From contig CAKOGP040002069.1 in assembly GCA_933822405.4 (NCBI GenBank), positions 164,951 to 228,950 on the forward strand: a DNA stretch of 64,000 bases, read 5' to 3'. This DNA comes from Cylindrotheca closterium. Lineage: Eukaryota > Bacillariophyta > Bacillariophyceae > Bacillariales > Bacillariaceae. A model generated the notes under the pieces. It had not been told where the DNA came from and ran no database searches. It worked only from the letters and a program-made list of their open reading frames with translations. How positions within the stretch are numbered: the first letter of the stretch is position 1; the number at the start of each line of letters is the position of its first letter. Of this stretch, positions 1 to 12,767 are shown piece after piece. The position numbers and the translations under genes are program-made.

Positions 1-3000
1 GTTCTGCCACGCTCTTATTCTTGAATTGCTTGGCTATCATGTGTTCATCTTTGACGAGTTGGGCATTGGAGAAACCCGAGTGATCAACATCATGAATCAA
101 TGCTGCAAGAATGACACTGAATCGAGTAATCGGATCAGAGGTGATTCCGTACGTATGGTCATGGATGGACCCTCCAATGTCATTCGACTTAGTGACGGTC
201 TCGTCAGCGTTCAGTAGATCCTCTGCAGCGACGATTCGAGACAGCAGCTTGGACACAGACATTGTAACGTGACTTGCATGCTCAAAGTTGTGAAATGGAT
301 TCTTTCTGTACATTAGGGCAATTGACGAGACATATAGTTGCATTTGCTCTATCACGACCTCTGGGAGCTCAATTTCGTCGATATCCTTTTGCCGTGTGTA
401 CACTTCTGAATCGAATTCAGGAAGGGGCACAATCTCCACGACCTCGTCAAGAATGTACATTTGTCTCTTGATTGTATCCTCCTTTTGATCGAGGGCCTCT
501 TCGAATTGTTTAGTTTTGATTCCTGTCGCCATTCTCTGGGCCACAATCTGCTTCAATGCCTTGGCAAGAACGTCAACATTCCATTGGCAGAGCCGTTTGA
601 GCTTTGCCGGGAGCATTGCTTCAACAGCATAGTGATTGGCAGATTCAAAGTCTTCGGGAAGCGTGTTTCGATTGGTCTTTTCAAAGTCGTCGCTGTTATG
701 CGCTGAGTATACCATGGCATGTTCCTCTCCCTCTTCTTTTCTCGTCAAAAGCCAGTATGTCTGCAGCTTACCCTTGCCCTTCGCCATCACCGCTTGCCCT
801 CGCCTTCGAAGCAAGTGACCGTCGTCGCCACTTCTAATCAGATGTGCCGTTTCTCCAGAGACTTGAATCCTGTTTCGCATACCGGTGGACTCGATTCGTG
901 ACGCTGTATTTACAGTGTCACCAAACAGCTGAAAACGCGACTTGTCTCCACGAAGAACTCCAGCTGTAATAGGCCCGCTATGCATACCGACACGAATGCC
1001 CAACTCTGCAGTATCTGGTCCTAGAGTTGTTTCAAGGAATCCAACAAGCTCGCCAAACCTATCAACAATCTCCCGAGCGAATGAAGCCATGATATTCGCG
1101 TGGTCTTTGGTTGGTTCTGGACAGCGGCAGAAACGACAAGATAGTGAGTCCAGTGTCATGAAGCCTATTCCTTAGACAGTTAATCATACTTACCAGGCAA
1201 ACCGGTCACAGCCACGTAGCAATCGCCCACCGTTTCTACCTTGAACACTTTTCTCTTCTTGGCGATCACATCAAAGGCTCGATACACACTTTCGAGCAGG
1301 GTGAAAACTTGAGCTGGTTCCCGGACGGAACTCCAAGCAGTGAATCCGCAAATGTCAGCAAAGATGACTGTCGAATCCAAGAATAGATCTGCGATTGGCT
1401 TTGAAGCGAACGCATCCAATGAACCTCCATTTGGATTGCTCTTCATGAAGCTCTTGAGTTGGAATCTTGACGACTTGTTGAAGATAGTATCATTCCCTTC
1501 GATGCTTTTCGGTCGCTTTTTCGGTGCTGCATTGTTATCTCCCTTCTTTTCGAGGCCAAAAAGCCGATCTCTGATCGATTTGGGGTAGAGAACAGAGAGT
1601 AGTTGTTCCGATCTCGAGGCAACATGAAGTAGCCTCCTTTGTCTCATGCGTACCGCGGAATCGTACAGATACAGAATCAGGCACATGAATGCAAACGAAG
1701 CGGCAATCACTCCGCCCGTTACTGCTGGATACTTGAGATGGTATGTGTAGTAGAATTCAGAAGTCGAAAATACCCGAACGGTGTAGGTACAGTCTGATCC
1801 TGCAATATGTTGCGTGGCGACATCTGGAGCAAAGGGAAACTCAATCTCGTGGTCATCGTAGTCTGGATCGTGGTGATCACCAAATCCTACGAATTCAGAT
1901 TTTTGGCCGGTTACCTTCATGGTAAAGACCACGTCGCAGCCGTCATCCACTACAATATGAACGGGAGGAACAGGATTGTCACTCAAAAGAGCGAATAGGG
2001 GGAACCAACTCACATCTGAATTCAAGATTGCAACAACTTCTTGTCCCGTCGAGTCTTTGAATACAGGCTGAAGGAAGAGACTATGTGGCTGGGCTTGGAC
2101 ATCAGGATCATATAGTTGAACAAAATCTTGATTTGACAATCCGAGGAGATCAGTCATGGCAGATGCTTTGGTCTCGAGGACAGTGTCGAAGACATTGCTA
2201 TAATGTGTGTCCGAGCGCATGTTGAAATTCACCATATCACCATTGCGAGGAGCTCGGATTGTTTGCCAAATGGGGAGAAATGGGCCCGACCCTTCTTCTG
2301 GAATCTTGTCTCCGGCAGACAGTCGAAAAATGGATGGAAAGATATCCGTTACATTATCTGGCTGAGGTTCTTGTTGAAAGGCCAGACTATCAGCAATCCA
2401 ATGCTGGCGTCTCTGCGTGTAGTTTGACCACTCCTTCTTTTCAATCTCATGGACAATAGGGGAAAGAAATATCATCCCCGCATGGGTTGTCTTCATGAAA
2501 TTTGAAACGATCATGGGGTAGTTATCATCGGTGAAGTAGGGCCACGTTGTGTTTGAGTTGGCCGCCAGTCCAGTGAGAGTCGATGCAAGTGATTGAAAGT
2601 CAGTGAGACGCTCTGAGAGTCGTCTATAGCTCAGCTGTTTGATGTCCCCAGCAACAATGCTAAACTGTTTTCAACAAGCTGTAAGATACTGAAATGATCC
2701 GATATAGGCAAGCACAGAAGCAACAGATAACATACCTTTTTATCGAAATCGTGGTCCTCCTTTGCTTCGAGGTAGAAATAAGTCGCAACGCCGGCAGCGA
2801 TTGTGACAGATATCATGAGGAATAAGATTAAATATCGAAAGCATGAAATGGCAGACCTTTCGAACTCATCATCCAAGCCGACACCTTCTTTTTCTTCTTC
2901 GGAATAATGGTCGTTTCTACCCGATGCACCAAATTGGTTTTCTTGCTCTACAGTGCTGACACTTAGGTCCATTGTTTCTTCCACAGTTTTCGATGTTGAT

Positions 3001-3101
3001 CCCTTCATGATTTCAGACGAGAATTCGCCGCCTTTGTCTATCATACTGCTGCTTAGGTTTACTGTTTCTTCAACAGACTTCGATGTGAAACCTACTTCCA
3101 T
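1..3101 (-). CDS. Receptor-type guanylate cyclase fused to cyclic-nucleotide phosphodiesterase (3' end outside window)
   Basis: Three exons are visible: 2736-3101, 1194-2664 and 1-1116. The introns are GT-AG and both joins keep the frame. Order: acidic cytoplasmic N-terminus, TM1 (about residues 85-110), an extracellular region of about 300 residues, TM2 (in the run PAVTGGVIAASFAFMCLILY), a class III cyclase domain, then a PDEase domain. The cyclase has both metal Asp sites (FADICGF and VETVGDCYVAV) and the NTASR Asn/Arg pair. The purine-selecting Glu of guanylate cyclases is present (KVETVGD), but the usual second selector Cys reads Gln (RFQLFGDTVN), so GTP specificity is likely rather than certain. 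The PDE part shows HNFEHASHV and HDVDHSGFSNAQL, the class I metal-binding histidines and Asp. One protein would therefore both make and hydrolyse cGMP at a membrane. The C-terminus runs off the left edge. Confidence 0.93.
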
Positions 3102-4116
3102 GGTTCAGGTTTCGGGATATCTGGAAGATAGAGCGGAATAATGTAAGATTTACATCCAGATGAGTGACGTGCGTGAAGGCAAAAGACCCATGAGCGCGTT
3201 TCAAGCTCGAAACCAGATTTAAAACACGAATGGAATCGCTTTGGGACAGATTACATAAAGGCGTTTGCTTAGACCAGATTTTTTTGAAAAAACAAAAAAT
3301 CATCGACAGCTGCGTCAGCGAAGAAAAACCTGTGTCTGCATATGCACGGCGTAATTCCTCACTGCCAGATATTACCTAATAAAGGCGTTTGCAAGACCAG
3401 ATGTTTGTCGCAAATCATCTAGCGTCAGCAAATTTTAAAACTTGCAATAAAACAGTAAAAGGGCGAATTGTGTTCGAATAAAATCACTTGATCCAATCAT
3501 GATAGTTTTGCGGTAATATCAATGACAGACGGAAGATTTTTCATGTTTAGGTACATCTCAGCTCATTTTCCACAATGTAAAGAACTAAGCGATGGCATTC
3601 TTGAACAGACGATATTGCTGGTAGCACTACCCTTCCAGTAGGTACCCTCAAACTCTATCCTGAATACATCACTACGAACATGTCGGTATGACCTGCTGGA
3701 CCTACCAGGTGGTACTGTACCGCATTGACTAAATGACTTAAAACTTTTAAATGTAGGTTTCTTTATTTTTATTTTTAAATGTGCACAGGTGCCAGGTACA
3801 GGCAACAGGCAACTGGCCTTCAGGTCATCTTAATGCGATGGTAGCAACAGCAGGAGTCTCATCATTGGATTGGTGATTACGTCAACATTGATGAATAGCA
3901 CTTCGACCTTTTCCAGCACTACAACAAATCAGCACACGTTTTTGTCCACAATGACAATCCAATGCTCGAATACGATGCAACGAAGCTAGCACTACTCCCA
4001 TCTAATGATATCATGAAATCTAGTTTTGTGTGCGTTGTAGATCTTTTGTGGCCGTTCCCAGTTGGCAACAGGCACAATCATATGTTGACCAACCATCATA
4101 TCGCAAGCTGTAGCTA
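3102..4116. other. Intergenic, no gene seen
   Basis: This AT-rich spacer holds the promoter of the cyclase gene and the 3' flank of the LRR gene. Around 3640-3730 there are several GGTACC/GTACCG-type words, part of a motif that recurs across the window. No ORF here has coding character. Confidence 0.6.
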
Positions 4117-6117
4117 TTACCAACAGAATGAGCAACATGTGCAGTTCATTCCAACTCCAGTGTCGTTCGTTGCACAGTCTGCTTCCAGCACTTCCAAATC
4201 GTCAATCGGTGCATCACGCAAGGCGCAGATGTCCTCAGGCATTTCACCCGTCAAATTGTTATCCTGCAAAGTCAACACTGACAAGCCAAGGAAACCGCCA
4301 AGTTCCGAGGGAACCTGTCCAGTCAGTCTATTGTTATGAAGTTGAATCCGTTGAAGACTAATGATACCGCCCAATTCCGAAGGAATCTGACCTTGGATGT
4401 TATTGTCTTGCAAATACAACCGTTGAAGTCGCTTCAGCTGGCTAAGACTACTTGGGATCTCACCGGATAGCCTATTATCATGCATGTAGAGGTTCACCAA
4501 GTCAACAAGACCGCCAAAGGCTGCTGGAATCGTACCATTTAGTTGGTTTCCAAACAAAAAGAGTTCATCAGCATCCAAAAGGCCAGAGAGCTCATCAGGG
4601 ATTTGACCTGTCAGCAAGTTCTCGTTCAGGTACATGAAATCGACGTCTCCGAGCTTTCCAACCTCTGGTGGGATGGTACTGCGATGGATTTGAAGAGTTG
4701 AGGAATGAGAAATGAGTTTAGACGAAAAGGACTAAGGCGATCTCTCACTTTCTTACCCTCTCAGCTTATTACGGAACAAAAAGACAAAATCAAGATTGTC
4801 CAAGTATCCAATTTCACTGCAGATTGGATTACAGAATGAATTGTGAGGAATACTGAAACAGTAATGAGGACGAATGGATACATCGCATACTTCTGCTGCT
4901 TACCTTGGAATGTGTCCATCAAGGTTCTGAACAGCAAGATCCAAGACTGCAATGCGTTCATCATCATTACAAGTCAATCCGAACCAGTCGCAAACGGAAA
5001 CATTTGGATCGAGCCAATTGTCGTTATTGAACCATGACGAGTATTGAGTGGAGTAGCCAAAGACAGCGGCCGCATAACGCTCCAAAAAAATGTGTTCTGA
5101 TTCTTCTGAATCCAAGGGGAATTCGATGGTGGTATCCATGTCGGTCAACCACTGTATAGCCGCGTGTTGTGGCGCATCCTCGTCTTCTGGCAGGTCCCCA
5201 AATTCCGATACCACTGCCTCGACCACAGCCGACTCTCGAGTAGTCGGTGCCATTGTGGGCGACATGCTGGGCAATATAGTCGGCGCAGCTGTCTGCTGCT
5301 GGTTGCGGCTGGAAGTAACGACAACGGCAGCAACGACACCTGCTAGTACAGCAGATCCCAAAAATGCATAAAGACAAAAGTTACGTCTCTGTCGCTGACG
5401 CTTGAGTCTATCTTCCGCCTCCACATCGACCACTTGAACAGCATTCTGTGTTTGCAGCACGTTTTCCAATGTTTGTTTCAGTCGTTCCTGGTCCTTCCTT
5501 TCATCCACTAGCTCGGCAGCGAGTTCTGATCCGTCTTGTGACTCGGGCGCCTTGGTCTCCTCCTCTTGGCGCGGTGGGTTATTGGTAACAGTAGTAGTAG
5601 GATCGTTATTGTTATTGTTTTCTCGGTAGGTAAATGGACTGCGACGAAGGGGGACTCCAGGTGGCACAGCGGTTGTGTCGTCGTCATCCTCAGTGACATT
5701 TATCGACTGGCGTGTAGCCAGGACAGTCGGCCCTGTAACCTTGGTATTACTCTTTCCCCTGACTGCAGTGACACCTGAGTTATTAGAGTTCCGGGTTAGT
5801 GGACCTTGTCGTTTTGCCTCGGACTTGATTTGGGAATCATCCATGGCAGACGAGCATTCAGTTTGAGAGCCTTCCACGAAAAAAGAACTCCTATCTTGGT
5901 CATCACTGCCATTGAGAACATACTGCGAAACGATTTGACGGCGTTGCTCCGATCGTTGGTCATCTTCATCGCCATCTTTCTCCATGTTGTTTTCGTTTGA
6001 ATTTGTTACAGAGTGAAATGCACCAGGAGCGACATCTTCATCTTCCGCAACCTTTCGTTGCTCTTCCTTAATTTCGGCATCTGATTTCTTGGGTGACATC
6101 TTGTTGACAGTCGTCAA
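4117..6117 (-). CDS. Single-pass membrane leucine-rich-repeat protein, three exons
   Basis: Exons 4904-6117, 4757-4852 and 4117-4678 join in frame through GT-AG introns to give 623 residues. The N-terminal ~245 residues are charged and low in complexity, ending in an RQRQRR stop-transfer run. A TM segment follows (about 247-271, FCLYAFLGSAVLAGVVAAVV). Next is a plant-type LRR cap with the paired Trp-Cys signature VCDWFGLTC. About seven 24-residue LRRs of the form LxxLxLxxNxLxGxIPxxLG follow, then a Cys-rich end cap (MNCTCCSFCW). The layout is typical of diatom LRR receptors: short intracellular tail, LRRs outside or in the lumen, no kinase. The ligand cannot be read from sequence. The gene lies 3' to 5' next to the receptor cyclase, but no joint regulation is visible. 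Confidence 0.9.
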
Positions 6118-6721
6118 GTACAGTATCTTGAGAGGGTAATGATATCATAGAGTATATATATAGTGCCTTCTTGAAAATGTTCTGAAAATACTGTAGCGTA
6201 ATAATGGCGGACGACGTACACGTGTACGGTTTCTTCCCAGTTCCAAGATGCGATTCGATTCCACTTCAGATATATTATTGAATGCATCGGAATCAATAAT
6301 AGTATAAGTAATGCACCGTGAGCTGGTACGAGTACAAGGAAGAAGGGAGGGGTGACAAATTCCAAAATGATGCATATCCTTCTTAGAAACATAATTTCAT
6401 GTCTATGGTCTTGTTTCCGGCAAGTGATTGCATTCTGTAAGCCAACATAGTGACTATACTTGACTTATTCAAGACTGCTGTGTTTTTCAGAAACAAATCG
6501 TTGTTTGTTTGGCACAGCTACAATATGGCCAACACGAGTAGGCCAACCAAGAACCCAATGTTTGGCGAGCCTTCATTCAACATCTCCATTTTTAAGTAGC
6601 TAACCATTTCTGACTTTCACATTATATGGACCCATCTATGTTTCATTCCTGAGGCTGAAAACTGTCTCTTGTGCGCGTGCATTCTTCAATGTTCATTCCT
6701 TCCCTTCGCTACCTGTATATC
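6118..6721. other. Intergenic, no gene seen
   Basis: This holds the promoter and 5' UTR of the LRR gene and the 3' flank of the small membrane protein. An ORF at 6114-6392 on the minus strand lacks coding character and is not annotated. Confidence 0.5.
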
Positions 6722-7063
6722 TCATCCAAAAAGTGCCGAACAGAACACAAAGGCATCCGTCGAACGAACCATCTTGAAAGTCGATTGGAGTTTTTGACGC
6801 AATCCATCGCGGACTTTGGAATTATGTTTCAGGTATTGTGATATCATAGTCACGGCCATGAGTGAGAAGAATACCAAAGCCATTTGCAAGAGGACTGGAA
6901 TTGGTACTGGTTCATAAGGATTGAACAAGTCATGATCCACTGGGGTTTGCTTTCTCGCTTCCTTTCCCATTCGAAACATGAGCATGGAACACAGAACCAC
7001 GCTCTTTTGCGATATTGGAGGCTGCTTCGACAATGGCTGCTCCTGGTCCTCTTCCTCTGACAT
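6722..7063 (-). CDS. Small membrane protein, unknown function
   Basis: This 113-residue single-exon frame starts with an acidic head (MSEEEDQEQP). It has a weak hydrophobic stretch at about 24-32 and a clear TM helix at about 56-74 (PVLLQMALVFFSLMAVTMI), then a basic tail. The ATG sits in a reasonable context and the frame keeps a charged-hydrophobic-charged layout typical of small organelle or ER tail-anchored proteins. I recognise no family. A spurious ORF is possible, though the composition argues for a real gene. Confidence 0.6.
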   Translation of the reverse strand: MSEEEDQEQPLSKQPPISQKSVVLCSMLMFRMGKEARKQTPVDHDLFNPYEPVPIPVLLQMALVFFSLMAVTMISQYLKHNSKVRDGLRQKLQSTFKMVRSTDAFVFCSALFG

Positions 7064-7889
7064 GGCGAAAAGGTCTCAGTGAATGGATCACTTGGCCCTG
7101 GTGCGTGAGTAGCTAGCTACTGTACGGTAGCTTTGTGGAAGCAAAGGATGGATATTGAATGCGAGGGATCCTACAATATAGCTAGCTATAGAGCGATGAG
7201 TGGTAAACAGACAAGATGAATTTTATGTGAAAGGATTGCGTCATCAGCATTTTCAAACCGTTTCTCAGACGGGCGCGCAATGCACATGATGAACATTGAT
7301 CAGAATATCCCCGAATAGTCGAATTGCTTGTTCTGAAACCCCCTTTTGTATCGTCTGCTGTGTGTCGGACGAAAACATGTTGGCCATTTTCAATTTTCAG
7401 CTATTATTATTCTCAAGAATGCTTTGCCTTTTATGACCACCACAACGGTACACCTTTTGAGGCCAATGTATTCATGATCCTATGCAAAAAATTGACTGCA
7501 CATCTGGCATTTCATCTAAATCATGACTACCTATCGTGTTCCAATGAATTGATCTGTCCTCATCGTTTTTTGGGCTCCGAAATGGCCGTTGAAAACCAAA
7601 CAAAGAGTATGGTCTGAATTTTGGTTTAGGGACCCTCTCGATGTCCTCTCGATATCCCCATTGCAATACACTTCGTGGCTCATGGTTCAGGGTTCGCCTC
7701 TTGACATATTATTAGATCCGCTGATATCATCTGGGGATGGGTATCAGGTTTCCTTTGTGGAAGGCTTCCAGTCCTACCTTTCAGCTACCAATTCGGTGGA
7801 ACAGAAACAAGGAATTGGCAGCTCTGGACCCCACAATAGGAGAAGGTGGAATCATACAGTATGTTGTAGCAAGCTTTCTTGATATATCT
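7064..7889. other. Intergenic, no gene seen
   Basis: The short ORFs here have no recognisable domains. The end of this stretch runs into the first copy of the 1.34 kb repeat. Confidence 0.4.
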
Positions 7890-9232
7890 CTCAATCGTCC
7901 TGAATTGTGATTGGACATTGAACTTCGAGCTTGGCGTCATTCACATTACAAACAACAAGTGTTGCTCGAACCGTTTCGGTTCGTATAGCTTGTTCTTTGG
8001 GGTCTACAGCCAGCCCCACATGCCAATAAGGACACCCTCCAGTTTCTGGAAGGATGCATTAGGCATTGGTACCTATGTCATGTTTGGGTATTGTTGAGCT
8101 CGTTTCATCGGCTTTTATTCCAAAGATTTTTGGATTCTCGGCTTGGAGTGCTTTATTGGTTGTCCATCGTCCGGCTGGTCCGCAAGGCCGCCATGGAGAC
8201 AGAGAACCCCTCAACAATACACCAGTCGCTTCTTTCAATCCCTATTGCTGCAGTCACATGCGACTTACCATAAGTTTGACCTGAAGCATGCATACAACGG
8301 CCTAAATGGGGTCAGAACTCATGTAAAAAGTAAGTGCACCCCAATGCCATCACCGGTCAAAATGTTGGCCTTAATTTCTTTGAACTAGTTTATTCTAACT
8401 CGTATTTGCTGTTCTTGGGCACATTTGCCAAGGTCAGGTGGGTTGAAACGGCAGGCAGCTTTCCATGTAGCAAGTTCGATAACTGCACTCACTTGACTCG
8501 GGTGATCCATTCGGCCTACATTACATAATATATAAGGACCCAAGAATCTTTTCCAGTCGCCACCACGGTGGTACCCAAACACGGTGTCATCAACACCAAA
8601 GTTTTCAAATATCCGTATAAACCATCAATTTGGGCGTTGTTTTGGAATGCTGCGGCAGAAGTCAGCCCTTGGGCGCCCATTCCCCATTTACATGATCTTT
8701 CCAAGGGGCGGTAGCCTAACAGGTAACATCCATAACACCAACGTATTCTAGACCAAAATTCGCAATTGAAAGTGCATAGAGCTGCAATCTATATGCATGT
8801 AATAAATCAAAAGAGTATAAATTGAAATAACACGATTTGTAGTGGGAACAAGGTCGTATGGTACGAGATCCGGCTCTTGCCTCTCCATTGAGTTTTGATT
8901 TGGACCCAACACCGCCCGTCCGTCTCCAGTCCAGCAATAATTTCGTCTCAACTTCATCATCATGTTGTCGTTTTCGTTTCCATCATTAATGGTGAGTTCG
9001 AGCCCAGAATTCTGCGTACACTGCATGACCGTGCAATGGACAGTCACAGTAAGTCTCTTGGTCTTCTGTTGATAGTTCTGTATGAAAGGAATTGGAATAT
9101 TATCTGTATTTGGGCCCAAACAAAACTACTTTGCATATCCCAACACACTTTACGTTCCACTTATCGGCGTCTTACAGAGCCCTGATTAAAGTACAAGTCA
9201 TATCTAAGGGCGCACGCTATTCTTTGAATCTT
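7890..9232. repeat. Diverged ~1.34 kb tandem repeat, copy A
   Basis: Anchors in the same order as copies B and C include CAACAATACACCAGTCGCTT near 8215, GCATACAACGGCCTAAATGG near 8287, a block around 8430-8525, and TTTTGGAATGCTGCGG near 8640. The left boundary is approximate because this copy is the most diverged there. Confidence 0.65.
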
Positions 9233-10560
9233 AATAATTCCTTGGGTCTTTGAGGATGGCGTTTAATGAAATCAACATGCTCCCAAATCGAACCCAAGCT
9301 CTGGTTGCAAAATCTGTTGCCCTCATGAAATCAGCGTTGGTGGACCCGGCAAGGCGGGAAAACGAATCAGCGATGCACAGATCTCTTCTTCGGATCCAAT
9401 GATAGCGATTGTGTCGTTTCCCAGGAGGAATCGACTTTCCAGAAGAGAATTGCCGACCAAAACGGCTGTTTGGTTCAGTAAAAGTGTATTTTTCATATAC
9501 CGGTATCCTTCGGAGGGTCCGCATGCCTGCCATGGCAAGGAGATAAAAACACTCATCAACAATACACCAACTCCTTCTTTGGATCCCTAAGATCAGAGTA
9601 TCATGCGAGCCGTCGATATGGTCGGTCTAAGTCAAGCATACAGTGGCCTCAATGGGGTCAGTAAAAATGTAAGTTTTGCCCCAAAACCAGTATTGGTCGA
9701 ATGCTGGCCTAAAACCTTCAAATTTCTTTCTTCTACCGCATCTTTGTCATCAATGGGTACATCTAACAAGGTTAGGTGGGTTGAAATGGGTCGTTTCTAG
9801 GTAGAAGTGTTTCAAAGGCACTTCCTTGACTTGGATAGTCCATTCGGATTGCACGCAAGAAAAGACCAAGAGTCTTTTCCAGTCGCTGTGTCGATACCCA
9901 CACACGAGGGGACCCTTACCAACGTATCCTAGTGTACTCTAAATAATCGATTTTTCGCGTCGTTTTGGAATGCTACGGTGGAAATGAGCCAACTTGGGCT
10001 ACAGTTTCCAATTGACCTCATCTGTCCAAGGGCAACAGGTGACTCCTCGATGGTTTTTCCTGGAATTTGATCTGTTTTAGACCAAATTTCCCAATTCAAA
10101 GTCGACAGGCGTCTAGAAAAAATGTAAATAATGCATAGTATACGTTGGAATAATAAGATTTGTAATCAGAACAAGGTCGTATGGTAGTGCGAGATCGATG
10201 CAGCTCTTTTATATTGAGTCTGCGAATTTTCACCAGAGTCCCGACCGTCCGTCACCCGTCGCAGAAGGAAAATGCTTTTCGTTTTATAATATCTGCAAGG
10301 AAGATCAGCCATGGCATATAATAAGTTGGAGCCAAGATTTCTGTGTGCATTACATGAAATCTGGAATTGACACTTACTCGAGTCTCTGCACCTTATAGGA
10401 ACGGCTCTGTATGAAAGGAAATGGATGACTTGTTTTCTCTGGGCACCAACAGGACCACTTTTCATATCCCAACATAGTCACCGTCTCACTTTCAACTTAT
10501 CGCAATCCCACGGAGTCCACTTGGAATTAGAAGTCCTTTCTAAGGGCGTAATATCTTCTT
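9233..10560. repeat. Diverged ~1.34 kb tandem repeat, copy B
   Basis: The anchors are CAACAATACACCAACTCC near 9566, GCATACAGTGGCCTCAATGG near 9638 and TTTTGGAATGCTACGG near 9962. Each is displaced about 1,350 bp from copy A. The 3' end (TCTAAGGGCGTAATATCTTC) matches the end of copy A near 9205. No intact ORF was found, and the reading frames are broken differently in each copy. Confidence 0.7.
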
Positions 10561-11460
10561 TGAATAATAATAATAATAATAAAGCCTTGGATCGAGGACA
10601 ATGATGTCCAATCGTGTTGCCATGCGCCCAATAATTCGAACCCGAGCTCTCGTTTCAAAATCTGGTGCTTTTGAGAGTTTGGCGTTGGTGAACCCCACAA
10701 GGCTCGAAAACGAAACAACAACATACTGATCTCTTTTTTCGAGCCGGCGAGAGTCATTGAGCCATTTTCCATAAGGATTGGACTTTTAGAAGAGCCATTC
10801 CGACCAAAACGGCGGGTTGATTCGGTATACTTGTCACTTTACCATCGTTCGGTAGGTCCATATATGGCCGTCATGGAGACGCAAGAAAACTCAACAATGC
10901 ACCAGTCACTTCCATTGATCTTGTGGAAAGAGCAGTAGGGAACTCCTCGATGGAATTGCCTAGATCAAGCATACGGTGGCCCAAATGAGGTCAGAACGCA
11001 CGGAAGTTTTGTCCCGAAGTCATTATTGGTCGAAGTTTGGCCAAAGTTCTTCGACATACTTCCCTTCTTACACATATCTGTCTTCCATGAGTATATATCG
11101 CAAGGCTGGAGGGGTTGGAATATGTGTTATCAATATAGAAGTGCTTCAACTGCACTCACATGACTCGGGTCATCAATTCAGCATTCATTACAGATGTGAC
11201 GAAGAACCTTTCCCAGCCGCCTTGACGATACGTAGGAACGGTGTGACCCCAACCAAAGTTGCAAGTATACATACAATGACCCATTTTGGGCGTTGTTTTG
11301 GATTGCCGCGGCGGAAATGAGATGGTGAACTACATGTATACCAGAGTTGTTTTGGATTGCCGCGGCGGAAATGAGATGGTGAACTACATGTATACCGTTT
11401 CTGGTTGATCTCATTCCATCATGATTTCAAGTGCCTCGATGGATTTTCTTCGAATCCGAT
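10561..11460. repeat. Diverged ~1.34 kb tandem repeat, copy C (3' shortened)
   Basis: This copy shares with B a GGCGTTGGTGAACCC-type block near 10680. It shares with A and B the GCATACGGTGGCCCAAATG anchor near 10970 and the TTTTGGATTGCCGCGG anchor near 11296. The part equivalent to the last ~400 bp of A and B cannot be followed past about 11460. Confidence 0.65.
11292..11399. repeat. 54-bp perfect tandem duplication
   Basis: The segment beginning GTTGTTTTGGATTGCCGCGG occurs at 11292 and again at 11346, with a 54-bp period. It lies inside copy C of the older repeat and is far more recent than that repeat. Confidence 0.9.
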
Positions 11461-11736
11461 CCATTCTTGACAAACATTAATTATTAAGAGTGCCTAAACC
11501 TTTAATCTATACACAAAAAGCAAATATAATACATGTTGAAAGAACAAATCTAATCACAGCAAGGTACAGTAATTGGTACGGTTTGGAGCTCATCAACTCT
11601 TTTGAAGTTATTATGGGCCTTCTTTCATGTAATCGGACGAGTCCAATTCAATCTTCGCTACGAATTAATTTTTTTCGAACGCATCATCACACCGGTATGT
11701 ATGCATGTTGAATGTACCGTAACTCTTTTAATTCAG

Positions 11737-12620
11737 ATGACATCTTTGGGTTCCCTTCTTGATGATCCAGACTTTCATCACACGCTATCATTATCTGTAA
11801 TCCTACTAGCACCGGTGGTGTTGCTGATTCTTCTGTTTTTTCAGCCTCCAACGTATGGCAAACTGTCCAATGACCAGAATACCAAATTCGGTCCATCACT
11901 GCCGGCCAAATGGTGCTGGATGATTTTTGAGTCTCCCAATTGGATTATCAGTACCATGTTGTTCCTACGACAATCATATTCCTTACCTTGGCCCAATCGA
12001 CTTTTACTGGGCTGGTTTGTAACTCATTACATCCACCGATCCATCTTGTACCCGCTCAAGATGCCAAGTAATTCAAAATTCCCTCTTGGAATTATGCTCA
12101 TGGCTGCCCCATATTGTGTTGTGAATGGATAGTAAGTGATTTTCTGAAACAAAACTTAAATTGTGATAGCTCTGAACAAATAATCTGATGCTTGTTTGGA
12201 AATCTTGTACATGGTAACAGTCTTCAGGCCCAGGATCTGTCCCAATTTCGGATGTATCATCAGGGGCATATCATGTCGCTCAACTTTATAGTTGGAACTG
12301 TGGTTACGCTATGTGGTTTTGGTATCGCCTATCAGTCAGATTCGACTCTGGTCCAACTGAAAAAATCAACTGGCACCTATCAAATACCAAAAGGGGGCAT
12401 GTTTCAGTTTGTTTCCTGTCCTCACTTTTTTGGAGAGATTCTCGAATGGACTGGGTTCTGCATTGCTTCCAATGGCTCATTAGCGACCTTGTCATTTGTC
12501 ATTTGGACGGCTTGCAATCTGATACCGAGAGCGTTGGCTCAACACCAATGGTATCACTCCAAATTTCCTGAAGAGTACAAACAGTTGCGACGAAAAGCTG
12601 TGATTCCACTCTTGCTATAG
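11737..12620 (+). CDS. Steroid 5-alpha-reductase (SRD5A/DET2)-type oxidoreductase
   Basis: Exons 11737-12131 and 12221-12620 join in frame (codon split TA|T) to give 264 residues, close to the usual ~260 of SRD5A1 and DET2. Hydrophobic segments span the whole length (for example SLSVILLAPVVLLILLFF). The C-terminal half carries the family signature: a Gly-Gly-Met-Phe-x-F-V-S-C-P-H-x-FGEILEWTGF run, then NLIPRALAQHQWYHSKFPEE and a basic RRKAVIPLLL end. The family reduces the 4,5 double bond of 3-oxo-delta4-steroids, or related enone sterol and lipid substrates, with NADPH in the ER membrane. The exact substrate is not readable. An in-frame upstream ATG at 11602 would add 45 residues; 11737 fits the family length and was chosen. 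Confidence 0.93.
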
Positions 12621-12767
12621 CATCGCATTGGCTCAATCATCAATGTCGTAAAACGACCAACATTTTGTTGTGACGTTGGACATATGTCCGTACTGCAGTA
12701 TTCTGACCGTCAGACTGCTAGGGTAGTACCGGTACGCATTCAATGTCAAGATCCAAAACTACGTGAC

